From Rheinheimera sp. UJ63 (lineage in GTDB: Bacteria; Pseudomonadota; Gammaproteobacteria; Enterobacterales; Alteromonadaceae): 64,000 nucleotides of DNA. Within the stretch, counting starts at the first letter, position 1. The number at the start of each line of letters is the position of its first letter. The DNA is taken from positions 62,001-126,000 of the forward strand of contig NZ_JAKGTQ010000003.1 in NCBI RefSeq assembly GCF_021568285.1, written 5' to 3'. Below the pieces are notes generated by a model. The model was not told where the DNA came from and made no database searches. It saw only the letters and a program-made list of their open reading frames with translations. Positions 45,405 through 54,854 of the stretch are shown here, in pieces. A program made the position numbers and the translations under genes.

Positions 45405-45902
45405 TTAGAGATTCTTGATCCGATAACCAATGACCGGAAGTACATCCTCGCCTGGGCATTTCGATGGCGCAGCAAAAAAGGCTTCATTGCAGTGCCCACT
45501 GTTATCTTCTAAACAAAATTCAAAACGCACGGCGCTTTTCACCGGTGCATTGAGCAACCCTGCCGGTAAATGTTGCCATTGCCACTTAGCGATGGCTTTG
45601 CGCGCTTCACGGGCAAATCGATGTGAGGACGCATGCAACACCTGCACATCCGTTAATTGATTAGTGGGCGTCACCACATAAGAAAGGCTGGCACAACCCT
45701 CGGTACCCTCTATGGCTTCTTCGACCGGATAAAGCGGTTCAATCGGCTTGACCACCTGCCACGACGGCTGATTCAGCAAACCTGGCGTTAGCGGTAAATC
45801 AGAATAGGTTGAAGGCGCTGGGGTTTGGCAAGCACCGAGCATAAGTGCCGCGAGTATGATGCTGAGCTTGATACCTAACTGGAGGTTGCTAACAATAACC
45901 AT
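45405..45902 (-). CDS. TonB C-terminal-domain lipoprotein (paralog)
   Basis: A 165-residue lipoprotein with the lipobox MLGAC near residue 25. It has a TonB_C-like domain: IEPLYPVEEAIEGTEGCASL, VVTPTNQLTDVQVLHAS, AREARKAIAKWQW and a closing strand, with an extra cysteine-bearing tail. It resembles the lipoprotein at 7256-7729 in layout and in the conserved W-Q-W. AAAGGA lies 6 bases before the ATG. Its role is unknown. It stands upstream of the S1 protease-FHA operon on the same strand, with a 98-bp gap. Confidence 0.78.
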   Translation of the reverse strand: MVIVSNLQLGIKLSIILAALMLGACQTPAPSTYSDLPLTPGLLNQPSWQVVKPIEPLYPVEEAIEGTEGCASLSYVVTPTNQLTDVQVLHASSHRFAREARKAIAKWQWQHLPAGLLNAPVKSAVRFEFCLEDNSGHCNEAFFAAPSKCPGEDVLPVIGYRIKNL

Positions 45903-46044
45903 TCTAGTTCCTTTAGATTAAATTCAAACAAACACTGACAACACGCTGTGATGACGCCTGATGGATAAAACATAAACAGTCAGCAATTTAACGCAACACT
46001 GCAAAAAAATAAAGTTTACATTTCAGTTTCAATTCACCAAAAAC

Positions 46045-46068
46045 AAAACCCCAGCAAGCTGGGGTTTT
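46045..46068 (-). terminator. Terminator of the bkd operon
   Basis: AAAACCCCAGC (46045-46055) and GCTGGGGTTTT (46058-46068) form a near-perfect stem. On the minus strand a T-rich run (TTTTGTTTT) follows. It lies about 20-45 bp after the bkdB stop codon. Confidence 0.9.
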
Positions 46069-46090
46069 AAATCGACTTAAAATGCACGGT

Positions 46091-47692
46091 TTAGCGCATA
46101 GCCACCAGCATACTGCTTGGCTGCTCTAAATACTGTTTCCACAAATTGGTAAAGCGTGCAATGGTACCACCATCTATAATGCGGTGATCGCCTGACCAGC
46201 TCACTTGCATAATTTGCCGAGCGACCACTTGGCCTTTGGCATCAAAGCGCGGTAAAGACTGCACCTTACCTAGGGCGACAATTGCCACTTCCGGTTTATT
46301 GATGATGGGTGTCGCTACTGTGCCACCAATGGCGCCAATATTACTGATGGTAATCGTGCCGCCTTTTAAATCAGCAGGACTCACTCGGCCTTCGCGAGCG
46401 GCCTCCGTTAATTTAGTTAAGGCATTGGCAATTTCCACAATAGACTTTTGCTCACAACCTTTAATATTAGGCACTAACAAACCGACTTTAGAGTCAACCG
46501 CAATGCCAATATTGTGCGCACTAAAATAAGTTAATTCAGTGCAGTCGGCATTCGGCTGACTGTTCATTACCGGAAACTCATTGATCGCCAGCGATAAGGC
46601 TTTCATAAAGAACGGCATCATGGTCAGTTTCACGCCTTGCTTGGCATAGTGATCTTTTAACTGGCTGCGCAGGGCAATCAATTCCGTTAAATCAATTTCT
46701 TCGCAATAAGTAAAATGCGGAATAGTCGATACCGACTCGGTCATTTGCCGAGCCATGGCTGCTTTAACCCCCCGAATAGCTTCAACGCGATGAGACGCTG
46801 ATGCTGCTGGCGCTGCAGAGGCTGTCGTGTTGCTCACGCTGCTGGCGGTTGCTTGCGTCGTGGGCTTCGCCTCACTGGCAGTAAAGGCACGGACATCGTC
46901 TTTAAACACCCGGCCTTTATCACCAGAGCCTGGTACCATATGAATATCCACACCCAGTTCACGTGCTAAACGCCGCACCGCAGGGCTAGCTAAGGCTTTA
47001 CCTTGAGGCGCCTGACGACTTACCGCGGCATGATTACTTTTAGCCTGAGCAGTCACTGCGCTGCTGGTGGTGGCTGCCGGGGCTGCGGTAACCGCATTGC
47101 TGCTGTCAGATGGCGCATCCACTGCACGACTGATGGCAAATAACGGCGCATGCACCTTGGCAATCTCACCTTTGGCATAATACAGTTTACTGACTACACC
47201 CGAGTGTTTTGCCGGGATCTGCACTAAGGCTTTATCAGTCATCACATCACAAACCGGTTGATCTTCGCTGATGGTCTCACCTTCAGCAACTAACCATTCT
47301 ACGATTTCACACTCGACAATACCCTCACCGATATCCGGTAAAATAAAGTCTTCACTGATCGTGCCATTAGCTTGTGGCGCAGCAGCAGGCTGAGCTGGGG
47401 CCGCTACTTGGGTGGCCTTCGCGGGTTCAGCATGGGCAGCGGTATTGCCATCGTCAGCAATCTCCATTGCAAATAATGGCGCATGTACCTTAGCAATCTC
47501 ACCTTTGGCATAGTACAGTTTACTGACCACACCGTTATAAACCGCGGGGATCTGCACTAAAGCTTTGTCGGTCATCACATCACAAACCGGTTGGTCTTCT
47601 CTAATGGTATCGCCTTCAGCAACCAGCCATTCCACGATTTCACACTCAACAATACCTTCGCCAATATCTGGCAGAATAAAATCTTGTTTCAT
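46091..47692 (-). CDS. bkdB: Branched-chain 2-oxoacid dehydrogenase E2 (dihydrolipoyl acyltransferase)
   Basis: A 533-residue E2 with two lipoyl domains, one at about residues 3-78 (lipoyl Lys43 in MTDKALV) and a near copy at 114-189 (Lys154). A peripheral E1/E3-binding domain follows (SPAVRRLARELGVDIHMVPG, about 235-270), then the catalytic domain with SWSGDHRIIDGGT near the C-terminus. It transfers acyl groups from E1 to CoA. AGGAG lies 6 bases before the ATG. It follows bkdA2 by 10 bp. The two lipoyl domains are almost identical in protein but differ at many silent positions. No E3 gene is in this operon. Confidence 0.93.
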   Translation of the reverse strand: MKQDFILPDIGEGIVECEIVEWLVAEGDTIREDQPVCDVMTDKALVQIPAVYNGVVSKLYYAKGEIAKVHAPLFAMEIADDGNTAAHAEPAKATQVAAPAQPAAAPQANGTISEDFILPDIGEGIVECEIVEWLVAEGETISEDQPVCDVMTDKALVQIPAKHSGVVSKLYYAKGEIAKVHAPLFAISRAVDAPSDSSNAVTAAPAATTSSAVTAQAKSNHAAVSRQAPQGKALASPAVRRLARELGVDIHMVPGSGDKGRVFKDDVRAFTASEAKPTTQATASSVSNTTASAAPAASASHRVEAIRGVKAAMARQMTESVSTIPHFTYCEEIDLTELIALRSQLKDHYAKQGVKLTMMPFFMKALSLAINEFPVMNSQPNADCTELTYFSAHNIGIAVDSKVGLLVPNIKGCEQKSIVEIANALTKLTEAAREGRVSPADLKGGTITISNIGAIGGTVATPIINKPEVAIVALGKVQSLPRFDAKGQVVARQIMQVSWSGDHRIIDGGTIARFTNLWKQYLEQPSSMLVAMR

Positions 47693-47702
47693 CCGGGGCT
47701 CC

Positions 47703-48680
47703 TTAGAAGTTAACCGAGCGTTTAATCGCTTCGAAGGTTTTCAGATGATCGGCGACATATTCTTTTTCTAGCGCCAGCGGATAAGGTGTATCCATACCGC
47801 ACACCCGTTCGATGGGGCTTTCGAGGTGCAAGAAACAGCTGCCTTGAATGGTCGCGGCAATTTCACCGGCGAAACCACCGGTTAATGGCGCTTCGTGGTT
47901 AATCACTAAACGGCCGGTTTTTTTCACGGATGCGGCAACGGTATCCGCATCCCATGGCAGAATGCTGCGCAGGTCAATCACTTCACAGGAAATACCTTCG
48001 GCAGCGGCCATCTCAACGGCTTTTTGAATAATTTCCATTTGCGCGCCCCAGCCCAGTACCGTGACATCCTTACCTTGTTGTAGGATCTCAGCTTTACCGA
48101 TAGGTAACTCATAATACTCTTCTGGTACTTCGCCAATGGAGGCACGATACAGTTTCTTAGGTTCAAAAAAGATCACCGGATCCGGACAAGCAATCGAGGC
48201 TAAGAGTAAGCCTTTCGCTTGATAAGGGTCGCGAGGTACCACGATTTTTAAACCCGGGGTGTGCGCAAAGTAGGCCTCTGGGCTTTGGCTGTGGTAATGT
48301 CCACCAGCAATGCCGCCACCGTAAGGCGTACGGAACACCAAGCCACCAACATTAAATTCATTACCCGAGCGGTAGCGAAACTTGGCGGTTTCATTGACGA
48401 TTTGGTCAAAGGCGGGAAAGATATAATCCGCAAATTGAATTTCAGCGACCGGCTTCATGCCCTGTGCCGCCATACCATTGGCAAAACCAGCGATACCTTG
48501 CTCAGTCAGTGGCGTGTTGAAACAACGAGCTTTACCATACTTTTCTTGCAGTTTACTGGTTGCACGAAATACACCACCAAAGTGGCCAACATCTTCACCA
48601 AAACAGACCACGCCATCATCTTTAGCCATTGCCAAATCTAGGGCATTGTTAATGGCCTGCAACATGTTCATTTTTGCCAT
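47703..48680 (-). CDS. bkdA2: Branched-chain 2-oxoacid dehydrogenase E1 beta
   Basis: A 325-residue transketolase-like E1 beta subunit. Family landmarks are VVCFGEDVGHFGGVFRATSK, FNTPLTEQGIAGFANGMA and IEFADYIFPAFDQIVNE-type sequence, and the C-terminal VINHEAPLTGGFAGEIAATI. With E1 alpha it decarboxylates branched-chain 2-oxoacids with TPP and acylates the E2 lipoyl group. Its start overlaps the E1 alpha stop by one base. GGAGA precedes the ATG. Confidence 0.93.
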   Translation of the reverse strand: MAKMNMLQAINNALDLAMAKDDGVVCFGEDVGHFGGVFRATSKLQEKYGKARCFNTPLTEQGIAGFANGMAAQGMKPVAEIQFADYIFPAFDQIVNETAKFRYRSGNEFNVGGLVFRTPYGGGIAGGHYHSQSPEAYFAHTPGLKIVVPRDPYQAKGLLLASIACPDPVIFFEPKKLYRASIGEVPEEYYELPIGKAEILQQGKDVTVLGWGAQMEIIQKAVEMAAAEGISCEVIDLRSILPWDADTVAASVKKTGRLVINHEAPLTGGFAGEIAATIQGSCFLHLESPIERVCGMDTPYPLALEKEYVADHLKTFEAIKRSVNF

Positions 48681-49864
48681 TAGTCTAATCTCCCCGCCGT
48701 GATCGGATACGCATCTGGATATTTCCGGATATGCTGTTTTAATTCGTCTAATTGTTGCTGTAATGCAGGAATAGGCTCGGCATAAACATCAGAAATTAAG
48801 TGTTCGATACCTGGTTTCGCCACTTTTTCAGCCACTTTAAGCGCATCTAAGATATCAATACGTAACTGCTCAGTTTGCGCTTTGTCGGCCGCTTCATCCA
48901 GCCAACCTTGCTGTAATAACCAGGCTTTGTAACGGGCGATAGGATCGTTCTTGCGCCATAAGGCTTCTTCTTCCTTAGAACGATAGCCACTTGGATCATC
49001 AGAAGAGGAATGGGCACCTAAACGGTATGCCATCGACTCAATTAAAACCGGCTCGTTATGCTTTAACGCATATTCACGGGCCATTTGCGTGGCCTTAAAC
49101 ACCGCCAGAATGTCGGCCCCGTCAACACGAATCGACTTCATGCCATAACCTACCGCGCGACAGGCAATACCGTCACCGACAAACTGTTCATTCGCTGGCG
49201 TAGAAATGGCATAGCCATTGTTGCGACAGAAGAAAATCACCGGTGCTTTGTGCACCGCTGCCATATTTAAACCGGCATGGAAGTCGCCTTCAGAAGCCGC
49301 ACCTTCACCAAAATAACAAATTGTTACGGCTTCCAATCCACGCAACTTTTGCGCATAAGCGTAACCACTGGCCTGTGGGATCTGGGTGCCTAAGGGTGAC
49401 GAAATCGTCATATAGTTGATAGCATTGCTACCATAATGCACCGGCATCTGCCGGCCTTTACCCAAGTCTTTCTCGTTGGAGAACAACTGGTTCATAAATT
49501 GTTCTAGCGTAAAGCCACGATAGCGCAAAGCACCTTGTTCGCGGTATTGCGCCATAATCATGTCAAGATCCGTTAACGCTGCCGCACTGCCGACAGTGGT
49601 TGCCTCTTCGCCTAAGCATTGCATGTAAAAACTGATGCGACCTTGGCGCTGTGCAGCCAACATCCTTTCATCTAGCACTCGGATAAACACCATAGTGTCA
49701 TACATTTTTAACGCGGTTGCCTTGTCTAACGTGGGTGCCTCTGCTTCTGCATAAAGGCTACCATCGTCTTTCAGGATCCTTAAGGTAGGGATTTTTAACG
49801 CGTCACTGGCAGTAAACTCTGCGCGATGCACCGTGGTAATGGTGGCGTTATTTGGATTGGTCAT
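48680..49864 (-). CDS. bkdA1: Branched-chain 2-oxoacid dehydrogenase E1 alpha
   Basis: A 394-residue E1 alpha subunit. The TPP/Mg motif is GEGAASEGDFHAGLN with RNNGYAIST downstream. The phosphoregion-like YRLGAHSSSDDPSGYR is typical of BCKDH E1 alpha, and ALTDLDMIMAQYREQGALRY lines the active site. It binds TPP and the 2-oxoacid from Val, Leu or Ile. It is the first gene of the operon. A 16-bp LiuR-like site lies 42 bp upstream of the ATG, which fits control by branched-chain amino acid catabolism. Confidence 0.94.
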   Translation of the reverse strand: MTNPNNATITTVHRAEFTASDALKIPTLRILKDDGSLYAEAEAPTLDKATALKMYDTMVFIRVLDERMLAAQRQGRISFYMQCLGEEATTVGSAAALTDLDMIMAQYREQGALRYRGFTLEQFMNQLFSNEKDLGKGRQMPVHYGSNAINYMTISSPLGTQIPQASGYAYAQKLRGLEAVTICYFGEGAASEGDFHAGLNMAAVHKAPVIFFCRNNGYAISTPANEQFVGDGIACRAVGYGMKSIRVDGADILAVFKATQMAREYALKHNEPVLIESMAYRLGAHSSSDDPSGYRSKEEEALWRKNDPIARYKAWLLQQGWLDEAADKAQTEQLRIDILDALKVAEKVAKPGIEHLISDVYAEPIPALQQQLDELKQHIRKYPDAYPITAGRLD

Positions 49865-49905
49865 AAGGACTCTCTTGGTTGTAATGACTCGTTTTTCCGC
49901 TAGAC

Positions 49906-49921
49906 TTTACCTTTACGTAAA
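49906..49921. promoter_or_regulatory. LiuR-like site upstream of bkd
   Basis: TTTACCTTTACGTAAA, an imperfect palindrome 42-57 bp upstream of bkdA1. It differs by one base from the reverse complement of the site upstream of etfB (63814-63829). The form fits the MerR-family regulator LiuR, known to control leucine and isovalerate catabolism in gammaproteobacteria. The regulator itself is not in the window. Confidence 0.65.
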
Positions 49922-49951
49922 CTGCAATGCAACCGCGCGCTGGCATAAAAA

Positions 49952-49980
49952 AACCTAACAGCACACAGTACTGTCAGGTT
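49952..49980 (-). terminator. Terminator after astE
   Basis: Arms AACCTAACAG (49952-49961) and CTGTCAGGTT (49971-49980) pair along their whole length in the minus-strand RNA, one pair being G-U. A run of seven T follows on the minus strand, about 30 bp after the astE stop codon. Confidence 0.85.
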
Positions 49981-50008
49981 ATATTTACTGGCTAAGGTCG
50001 TTAAGACG

Positions 50009-51046
50009 TTAGATCAGGTTATGTTGAATGTCTGTGGGTACCACCATCAGCATAGCACGCTGCCCAATGGCCACTTTAGCGTTCGGGAAAATTAACGCCT
50101 CGCCCTCGCGCTCTACCCGATACTCTAAGTCACCATCGGTAGCCAATAAGCTTCCTAACGGATAACTGGTGAAATTCTGGACATCGTCAGCAAAATGCAA
50201 CTTGAAATCTTGAGTTTGCTTATTAATGGCGCGATACACTTCATAAAGATGAAAATCTTCTGCCGCAAAAGGTTTCGGCGCAGGTAAACGGTCGGTAATC
50301 AGTGCACGTAAGGCACTGTCTGCTTGGGCAAAACGTGACATATCATTTTGGCCAAACGGCTGCACTTTACCCAGTTCTATGGTGAAGGCATTCGCGCCAT
50401 GGCTGTGCGACGCATAATAGCTAAAGGTACTGGCCGGCGTTTGCATCATCAGCACCGTGTGCACATCGCAAGCCGCCAGAAATTGTAACTGTTGTTTGCG
50501 CCAAGGCTTACCATGTAAAAAAGGATACACGGCGAACTTCTCAAAACGAGAGCCACGAATGGCGGTGTGTAAATCATATAAACAACGCGGCTCATTGGCC
50601 GGGGCGCCGTCATAAAATCGTGTAACATACTGCTCTAACGCTTGGGCACGTTGCCGCTCGGCGTTGATTAAACCCGCCCCCTTACTATGATGCCCCGAAA
50701 ATAACCGATTTAAATTCTCAGTCACTTCACGACGGCCTAAATTTATGGCGGCAGGATTAGCGAATAGCACTAATACCCGCTCAGTAGGTGTTAAATGCCC
50801 CTGTAAAATATCTTGCACGATAGTGGCACACAGTTCGATGGGAGCCGTTTCATTACCATGCACACCACAACTGAGAATAATATGCTGTCGAGCGGCTTGG
50901 GCGGGCTGAAAACAGATCACACCAGTATCCCAGATCTCGACAGTAACGCCTGAGCCTAATTCAAACTGACAAGGGGCTAAACCATTAGGATTGGCTAAGG
51001 TAAAAGCTAAAAAATCGCCGCTATGACGAAACTGCTCCATCATCAT
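50009..51046 (-). CDS. astE: Succinylglutamate desuccinylase
   Basis: A 345-residue zinc carboxypeptidase-like enzyme of the AstE/AspA family. The metal site is visible as H and E in SCGVHGNETAPIELC and His in LYDLHTAIRGS, with TIELGKVQPFG following. It hydrolyses N2-succinylglutamate to glutamate and succinate, the last AST step. AGGAG lies 8 bases before the first ATG. It stands alone, 46 kb from astA and apart from the rest of the pathway. Confidence 0.94.
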   Translation of the reverse strand: MMMEQFRHSGDFLAFTLANPNGLAPCQFELGSGVTVEIWDTGVICFQPAQAARQHIILSCGVHGNETAPIELCATIVQDILQGHLTPTERVLVLFANPAAINLGRREVTENLNRLFSGHHSKGAGLINAERQRAQALEQYVTRFYDGAPANEPRCLYDLHTAIRGSRFEKFAVYPFLHGKPWRKQQLQFLAACDVHTVLMMQTPASTFSYYASHSHGANAFTIELGKVQPFGQNDMSRFAQADSALRALITDRLPAPKPFAAEDFHLYEVYRAINKQTQDFKLHFADDVQNFTSYPLGSLLATDGDLEYRVEREGEALIFPNAKVAIGQRAMLMVVPTDIQHNLI

Positions 51047-51149
51047 TGCTGTTACTCCTGTCGATAAAATGTTAATTCTTAGTAGTGTTTTTTCTGATAG
51101 TAACCCGAGAAAGCCTGATCACCAAACGCCGCGGTTAGTACGAAGCCAT

Positions 51150-52019
51150 TTAAGGTTGTAAGGGGCTGGCATTATAAGCAGGATTGGCCAAATGCAGTTT
51201 ATTGAATTCTAGGTAAGCAGCAGGATCTTGCCCTGCCCACAATTCCAGTACTTTTAAAAAGGCGGGATCTTGTCTTATTTGCGGCATTACCGCGTTGATC
51301 TCGGCTAAGACCGCTTGGCCCCATGCCGTTTTAGCACAGCCAATGGCGCCAGGCATGTGCGTTTGATCATTCTCTTGCAGTGGGGTTAACGTTAACTCGC
51401 TATCAAACACTTTATGAAAGTAATTGGCAATAATGGGATAATCCATCGTGTAATCTAAGCGATCTGCCACAATCATCTGCAGGATCGCAATAGCACCGCC
51501 ACTGCCAGTTCGTGCGAGAAACGGTGGGGTTTTATCTAACAAGGGCTGCAAAATACTATAGCGCCGCCCCGCCGGATAACCTAAGCGGTAGTGTTTATCG
51601 GCCAATAAGGCGGCAAACGCTAATGGATTACCATAGCGCAATTGTATTTGTGCCGCTTTGGCTTTGGTGGTGATCAATTGATAAGGGTAATAGACATGGG
51701 TCGGTAAACTGAAATAGGCTCGCTCATCATGTCGGCCATGATAAATCATACAGGGGAAGCATAATTCGGATTGTTGTTTTAATAAACTACTGATGCGCGC
51801 TTGTGGCATTAACCACACTGAACGTTGTTTATCTGGCAAGGCGCGATGTACCGCATCCATTAATCCATCACACAAGCCTAAGCCTTGATAGGGCCCGTCA
51901 ATAATATGAAAAGGCGGTGCATCATTGATGGCCCACTGCAAAGTGTTGGCCAATGACTCGTTAGCACTGGCCATTTTACTAAAGCAGAAAAAGCATATTA
52001 CCACGCAAAGAAAACGCAT
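51150..52019 (-). CDS. Periplasmic solute-binding protein-like protein
   Basis: A 289-residue exported protein with a signal peptide (FLCVVICFFCFSKMASA). It has a bacterial extracellular solute-binding family 3 pattern: LQWAINDAPPFHIIDGPYQG, GLGLCDGLMDAV, AIAILQMIVADRLDYTMDYP. Members bind amino acids or act as free sensors. There is no permease or ATPase nearby, so an orphan binding protein is likely. GAGAG precedes the ATG. It follows the glgP terminator, so it has its own promoter. Confidence 0.8.
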   Translation of the reverse strand: MRFLCVVICFFCFSKMASANESLANTLQWAINDAPPFHIIDGPYQGLGLCDGLMDAVHRALPDKQRSVWLMPQARISSLLKQQSELCFPCMIYHGRHDERAYFSLPTHVYYPYQLITTKAKAAQIQLRYGNPLAFAALLADKHYRLGYPAGRRYSILQPLLDKTPPFLARTGSGGAIAILQMIVADRLDYTMDYPIIANYFHKVFDSELTLTPLQENDQTHMPGAIGCAKTAWGQAVLAEINAVMPQIRQDPAFLKVLELWAGQDPAAYLEFNKLHLANPAYNASPLQP

Positions 52020-52092
52020 AAGCTCTCACACTACGCCATCGAACTTGGCGCTAGCATAAAAGAAAGCAAAACAAGTTTCGAGCATTAAATAA

Positions 52093-52119
52093 AAACGGCA
52101 GCGAAAAGCGCTGCCGTTT
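52093..52119 (-). terminator. Terminator of the glycogen phosphorylase gene
   Basis: AAACGGCAGCG (52093-52103) and CGCTGCCGTTT (52109-52119) form an 11-bp stem with a 5-base loop, followed on the minus strand by TTATTTAA after the T-extension of the stem. It lies about 45 bp past the glgP stop. Confidence 0.85.
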
Positions 52120-52163
52120 AAACTATGAAGAAACGCAATCAGACGTTTACTTTCTTTTTTCTT

Positions 52164-54650
52164 TTACTTTTTAATAATGTCGCAAGACTTCAGTTTCCAC
52201 ACCCGTTCAACATAATCGTTGATAGAGCGATCTGAAGTAAACTTCCCGACCGATGCGGTATTGATAATGGCTTTCTCTGCCCAAAGCGCAGGATCACGAT
52301 ACCATGTATCGACTTTTTGCTGCGCCGCTAAGTAAGACTCAAAATCAGCCAATACTAAGTATGGGTCGTTGCCATCTAACAAGCTGCGTTTAATTGCCGC
52401 TAACTCACCGGGTTTACCTGGCGTAAAGTAATCGGTTTCTAACCAATCCAGGATCGCTTTCAGCTCAGGGTTATTATGGTAATACTCGCTGCTATGATAG
52501 CCCTTCTGATGAAGCGCTTTAACTTCATCTACCGTTAAACCAAAGATCGCGATATTGTCTTCACCGACTTCTTCGGCAATTTCAATATTAGCCCCATCCA
52601 AGGTCCCTACTGTAATGGCACCATTTAACGCCAGTTTCATATTACCGGTACCCGAAGCTTCTTTACCAGCCGTAGAGATTTGCTCAGAAATATCTGCTGC
52701 GGGGATCAGTTTTTCAGCCAAGGTGACGCGGTAGTTCGGCATGAACACCACTTTAATACGGTTTTTAACTCGCTTATCGTTGTTGATTTTTTCAGCGACT
52801 TTATTAATGGCATAAATAATGTCTTTAGCCAGCTTGTAACCGGGTGCGGCTTTAGCACCAAACAAGAACACACGAGGCACCATATCGTAGTCTGGATTTT
52901 GCAAAATACGGCGATATAACGCCAAGATATGCAGTAAATTCAGATGTTGCCGTTTGTATTCATGTAAGCGTTTAATTTGCACGTCAAACATCGCGGTAGG
53001 ATCAACATCGATACGCGTCAGTTTCTTAATCACCACGGCTAAATCAGCTTTATTTTGCTGTTTAATCGCCATAAAGTTTTCTTGGAACTGCGGATCTTTG
53101 GCATGCTCAACCAGTTTTTGTAACTGATTCAGCTCTCGTGGCCAATCTGTACCGACAATCGTATCCAGCAATTTAGCCAAACGCGGGTTACATGACTTTA
53201 ACCAACGCCGTGGCGTGACACCGTTAGTGATGTTGGTAAATTTATCCGGCCATAATGCCACCATTTCTGGGAACAGATCGGATTGCACCAATTTAGAGTG
53301 CACTTCGGCCACACCATTCACTTTAAATGAACCCACAACCGATAAATGCCCCATCCGAACCATTGGCTCATGGCCTTCTTCGATAATAGACAATTTACGT
53401 TTTTTCTCGTTATCGCCAGGCCACAACACGTCTACCTGCTCTAACAAGAAGCGGCGGTTGATTTCATAAATAATTTCAATGTGCCGAGGTAATACTTTTT
53501 CAAACAATCTTACCGGCCAACGCTCTAGCGCTTCTGGCAATAAGGTATGGTTGGTGTAGGCAAAAACCTGCTGACAAATCGCCCATGCATCATCCCAAGC
53601 CATTTGCGCTCGGTCGACTAAAATACGCATTAATTCAGGAATCGCTACCGCAGGGTGAGTATCGTTTAATTGAATGACCACTTGTTTACCAAAGTGGCTC
53701 CAATCATCACCGTGCCGACGTTTATAACGGCGAATAATGTCTTTTAATGAACAAGAACAGAAGAAATACTGCTGAATTAACCGTAACTCTTTACCGGCAT
53801 CCGTTTCATCATTGGGGTATAACACTTTGGAAATATTTTCGGCTTCCACGTTTTCACGCGCAGCATCGATATAACCACCCGAGTTAAATACGTCCCAGTT
53901 GAAAAAGTCTGAGGCACGGCTTTCCCACAAACGTAACACGTTAACTGAGCTACCATCGTAACCAACAATAGGAATATCCCAAGGCACACCTTTGATAATA
54001 CGCCCCGGGTGCCAGACTTTTTGCATTTGGCCTTGTAAATCAAATACGGTCTCGACATAACCATAAACAGCAATTTCTTGTACTGATTCTGGGCGACAGA
54101 TCTCCCAAGGGTTACCGTATTCGCGCCAGCTGTCTGGACGTTCGATTTGACGTCCATCTTGAAAACTTTGCTGGAACAAACCGTTTTCGTAATGAATACC
54201 ATAGCCAATGGCCGGATAATTTAAGGTGGCTAACGATTCGATAAAGCACGCGGCTAAGCGCCCTAAACCACCGTTACCCAGTGCCATATCTTCTTCTTGA
54301 TCTTCCAAATCGGCAATGTCTAAGCCCAATTCAGATAAAGCTTGTTTTGCTTGCTCGTATAACCCAAGGTTATGCAGGTTATTACTGAACATACGCCCCA
54401 TCAGGTACTCTAAACTGAAATAGTGGAGTGCCCGAGTATCTTTTTCATAGTGGGTACGTTGCGTTGTTCTTAAACCGTCGTAGATTTGTTCGTTGACAGC
54501 GGCACAGGTCGCGCGCCACCAAGCCTGATGACTGGCTTTATTAAGATCGGTACCTAAGGTGGAGTGTAAATGTTTAACAATGCGTTCTTTCAACTGCTCT
54601 GTGGCAGTTGCGGCAGACGCGGCCGCTTTAGCTGTAGTGGTTTTTTTCAT
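52164..54650 (-). CDS. glgP: Glycogen/maltodextrin phosphorylase
   Basis: An 828-residue GT35 phosphorylase. Landmarks are LALGNGGLGRLAACFIES-type sequence, IQLNDTHPAVAIPELMRI, NITNGVTPRRWL, the KRLHEYKRQHLNLLHIL block and the PLP-lysine region EASGTGNMKLALNG. It releases glucose 1-phosphate from alpha-glucans. The ATG at 54650 has AGGA six bases before it; a TTG two codons earlier also opens the frame. It follows pgm on the same strand after a 200-bp gap, so glucose 1-phosphate would be passed to Pgm. Other glg genes are not in the window. Confidence 0.95.
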   Translation of the reverse strand: MKKTTTAKAAASAATATEQLKERIVKHLHSTLGTDLNKASHQAWWRATCAAVNEQIYDGLRTTQRTHYEKDTRALHYFSLEYLMGRMFSNNLHNLGLYEQAKQALSELGLDIADLEDQEEDMALGNGGLGRLAACFIESLATLNYPAIGYGIHYENGLFQQSFQDGRQIERPDSWREYGNPWEICRPESVQEIAVYGYVETVFDLQGQMQKVWHPGRIIKGVPWDIPIVGYDGSSVNVLRLWESRASDFFNWDVFNSGGYIDAARENVEAENISKVLYPNDETDAGKELRLIQQYFFCSCSLKDIIRRYKRRHGDDWSHFGKQVVIQLNDTHPAVAIPELMRILVDRAQMAWDDAWAICQQVFAYTNHTLLPEALERWPVRLFEKVLPRHIEIIYEINRRFLLEQVDVLWPGDNEKKRKLSIIEEGHEPMVRMGHLSVVGSFKVNGVAEVHSKLVQSDLFPEMVALWPDKFTNITNGVTPRRWLKSCNPRLAKLLDTIVGTDWPRELNQLQKLVEHAKDPQFQENFMAIKQQNKADLAVVIKKLTRIDVDPTAMFDVQIKRLHEYKRQHLNLLHILALYRRILQNPDYDMVPRVFLFGAKAAPGYKLAKDIIYAINKVAEKINNDKRVKNRIKVVFMPNYRVTLAEKLIPAADISEQISTAGKEASGTGNMKLALNGAITVGTLDGANIEIAEEVGEDNIAIFGLTVDEVKALHQKGYHSSEYYHNNPELKAILDWLETDYFTPGKPGELAAIKRSLLDGNDPYLVLADFESYLAAQQKVDTWYRDPALWAEKAIINTASVGKFTSDRSINDYVERVWKLKSCDIIKK

Positions 54651-54802
54651 TGCCAATCCTAAAGTTTTCCGCGTATTTCACGATTTCAATGCATATTTGT
54701 TGAAAAATTACTAAAACAATAGCCTATAAAGGTCGTTTTGGCAAAAAAAAAGTGCATCCTGTAATTAAATTACATAATCACGATTTTTATTTAAACCGCA
54801 GC

Positions 54803-54841
54803 AGGCAGGCAAATGCGCGACAAAAGCGTGTTTACCTGCCT
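54803..54841 (-). terminator. Possible hairpin after pgm
   Basis: Arms AGGCAGGCAAA (54803-54813) and TTTACCTGCCT (54831-54841) pair with one mismatch around a 17-base loop containing another GCG/CGC pairing. The sequence beyond on the minus strand is only partly T-rich, so this is tentative. Confidence 0.4.
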
Positions 54842-54854
54842 AAAGGGTGTAACA

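Noticed and set aside
46091-49864. Pyruvate dehydrogenase
   Set aside because: Gammaproteobacterial PDH uses a homodimeric AceE; here E1 is split into alpha and beta with BCKDH-like motifs, and the upstream LiuR-like site fits branched-chain catabolism.
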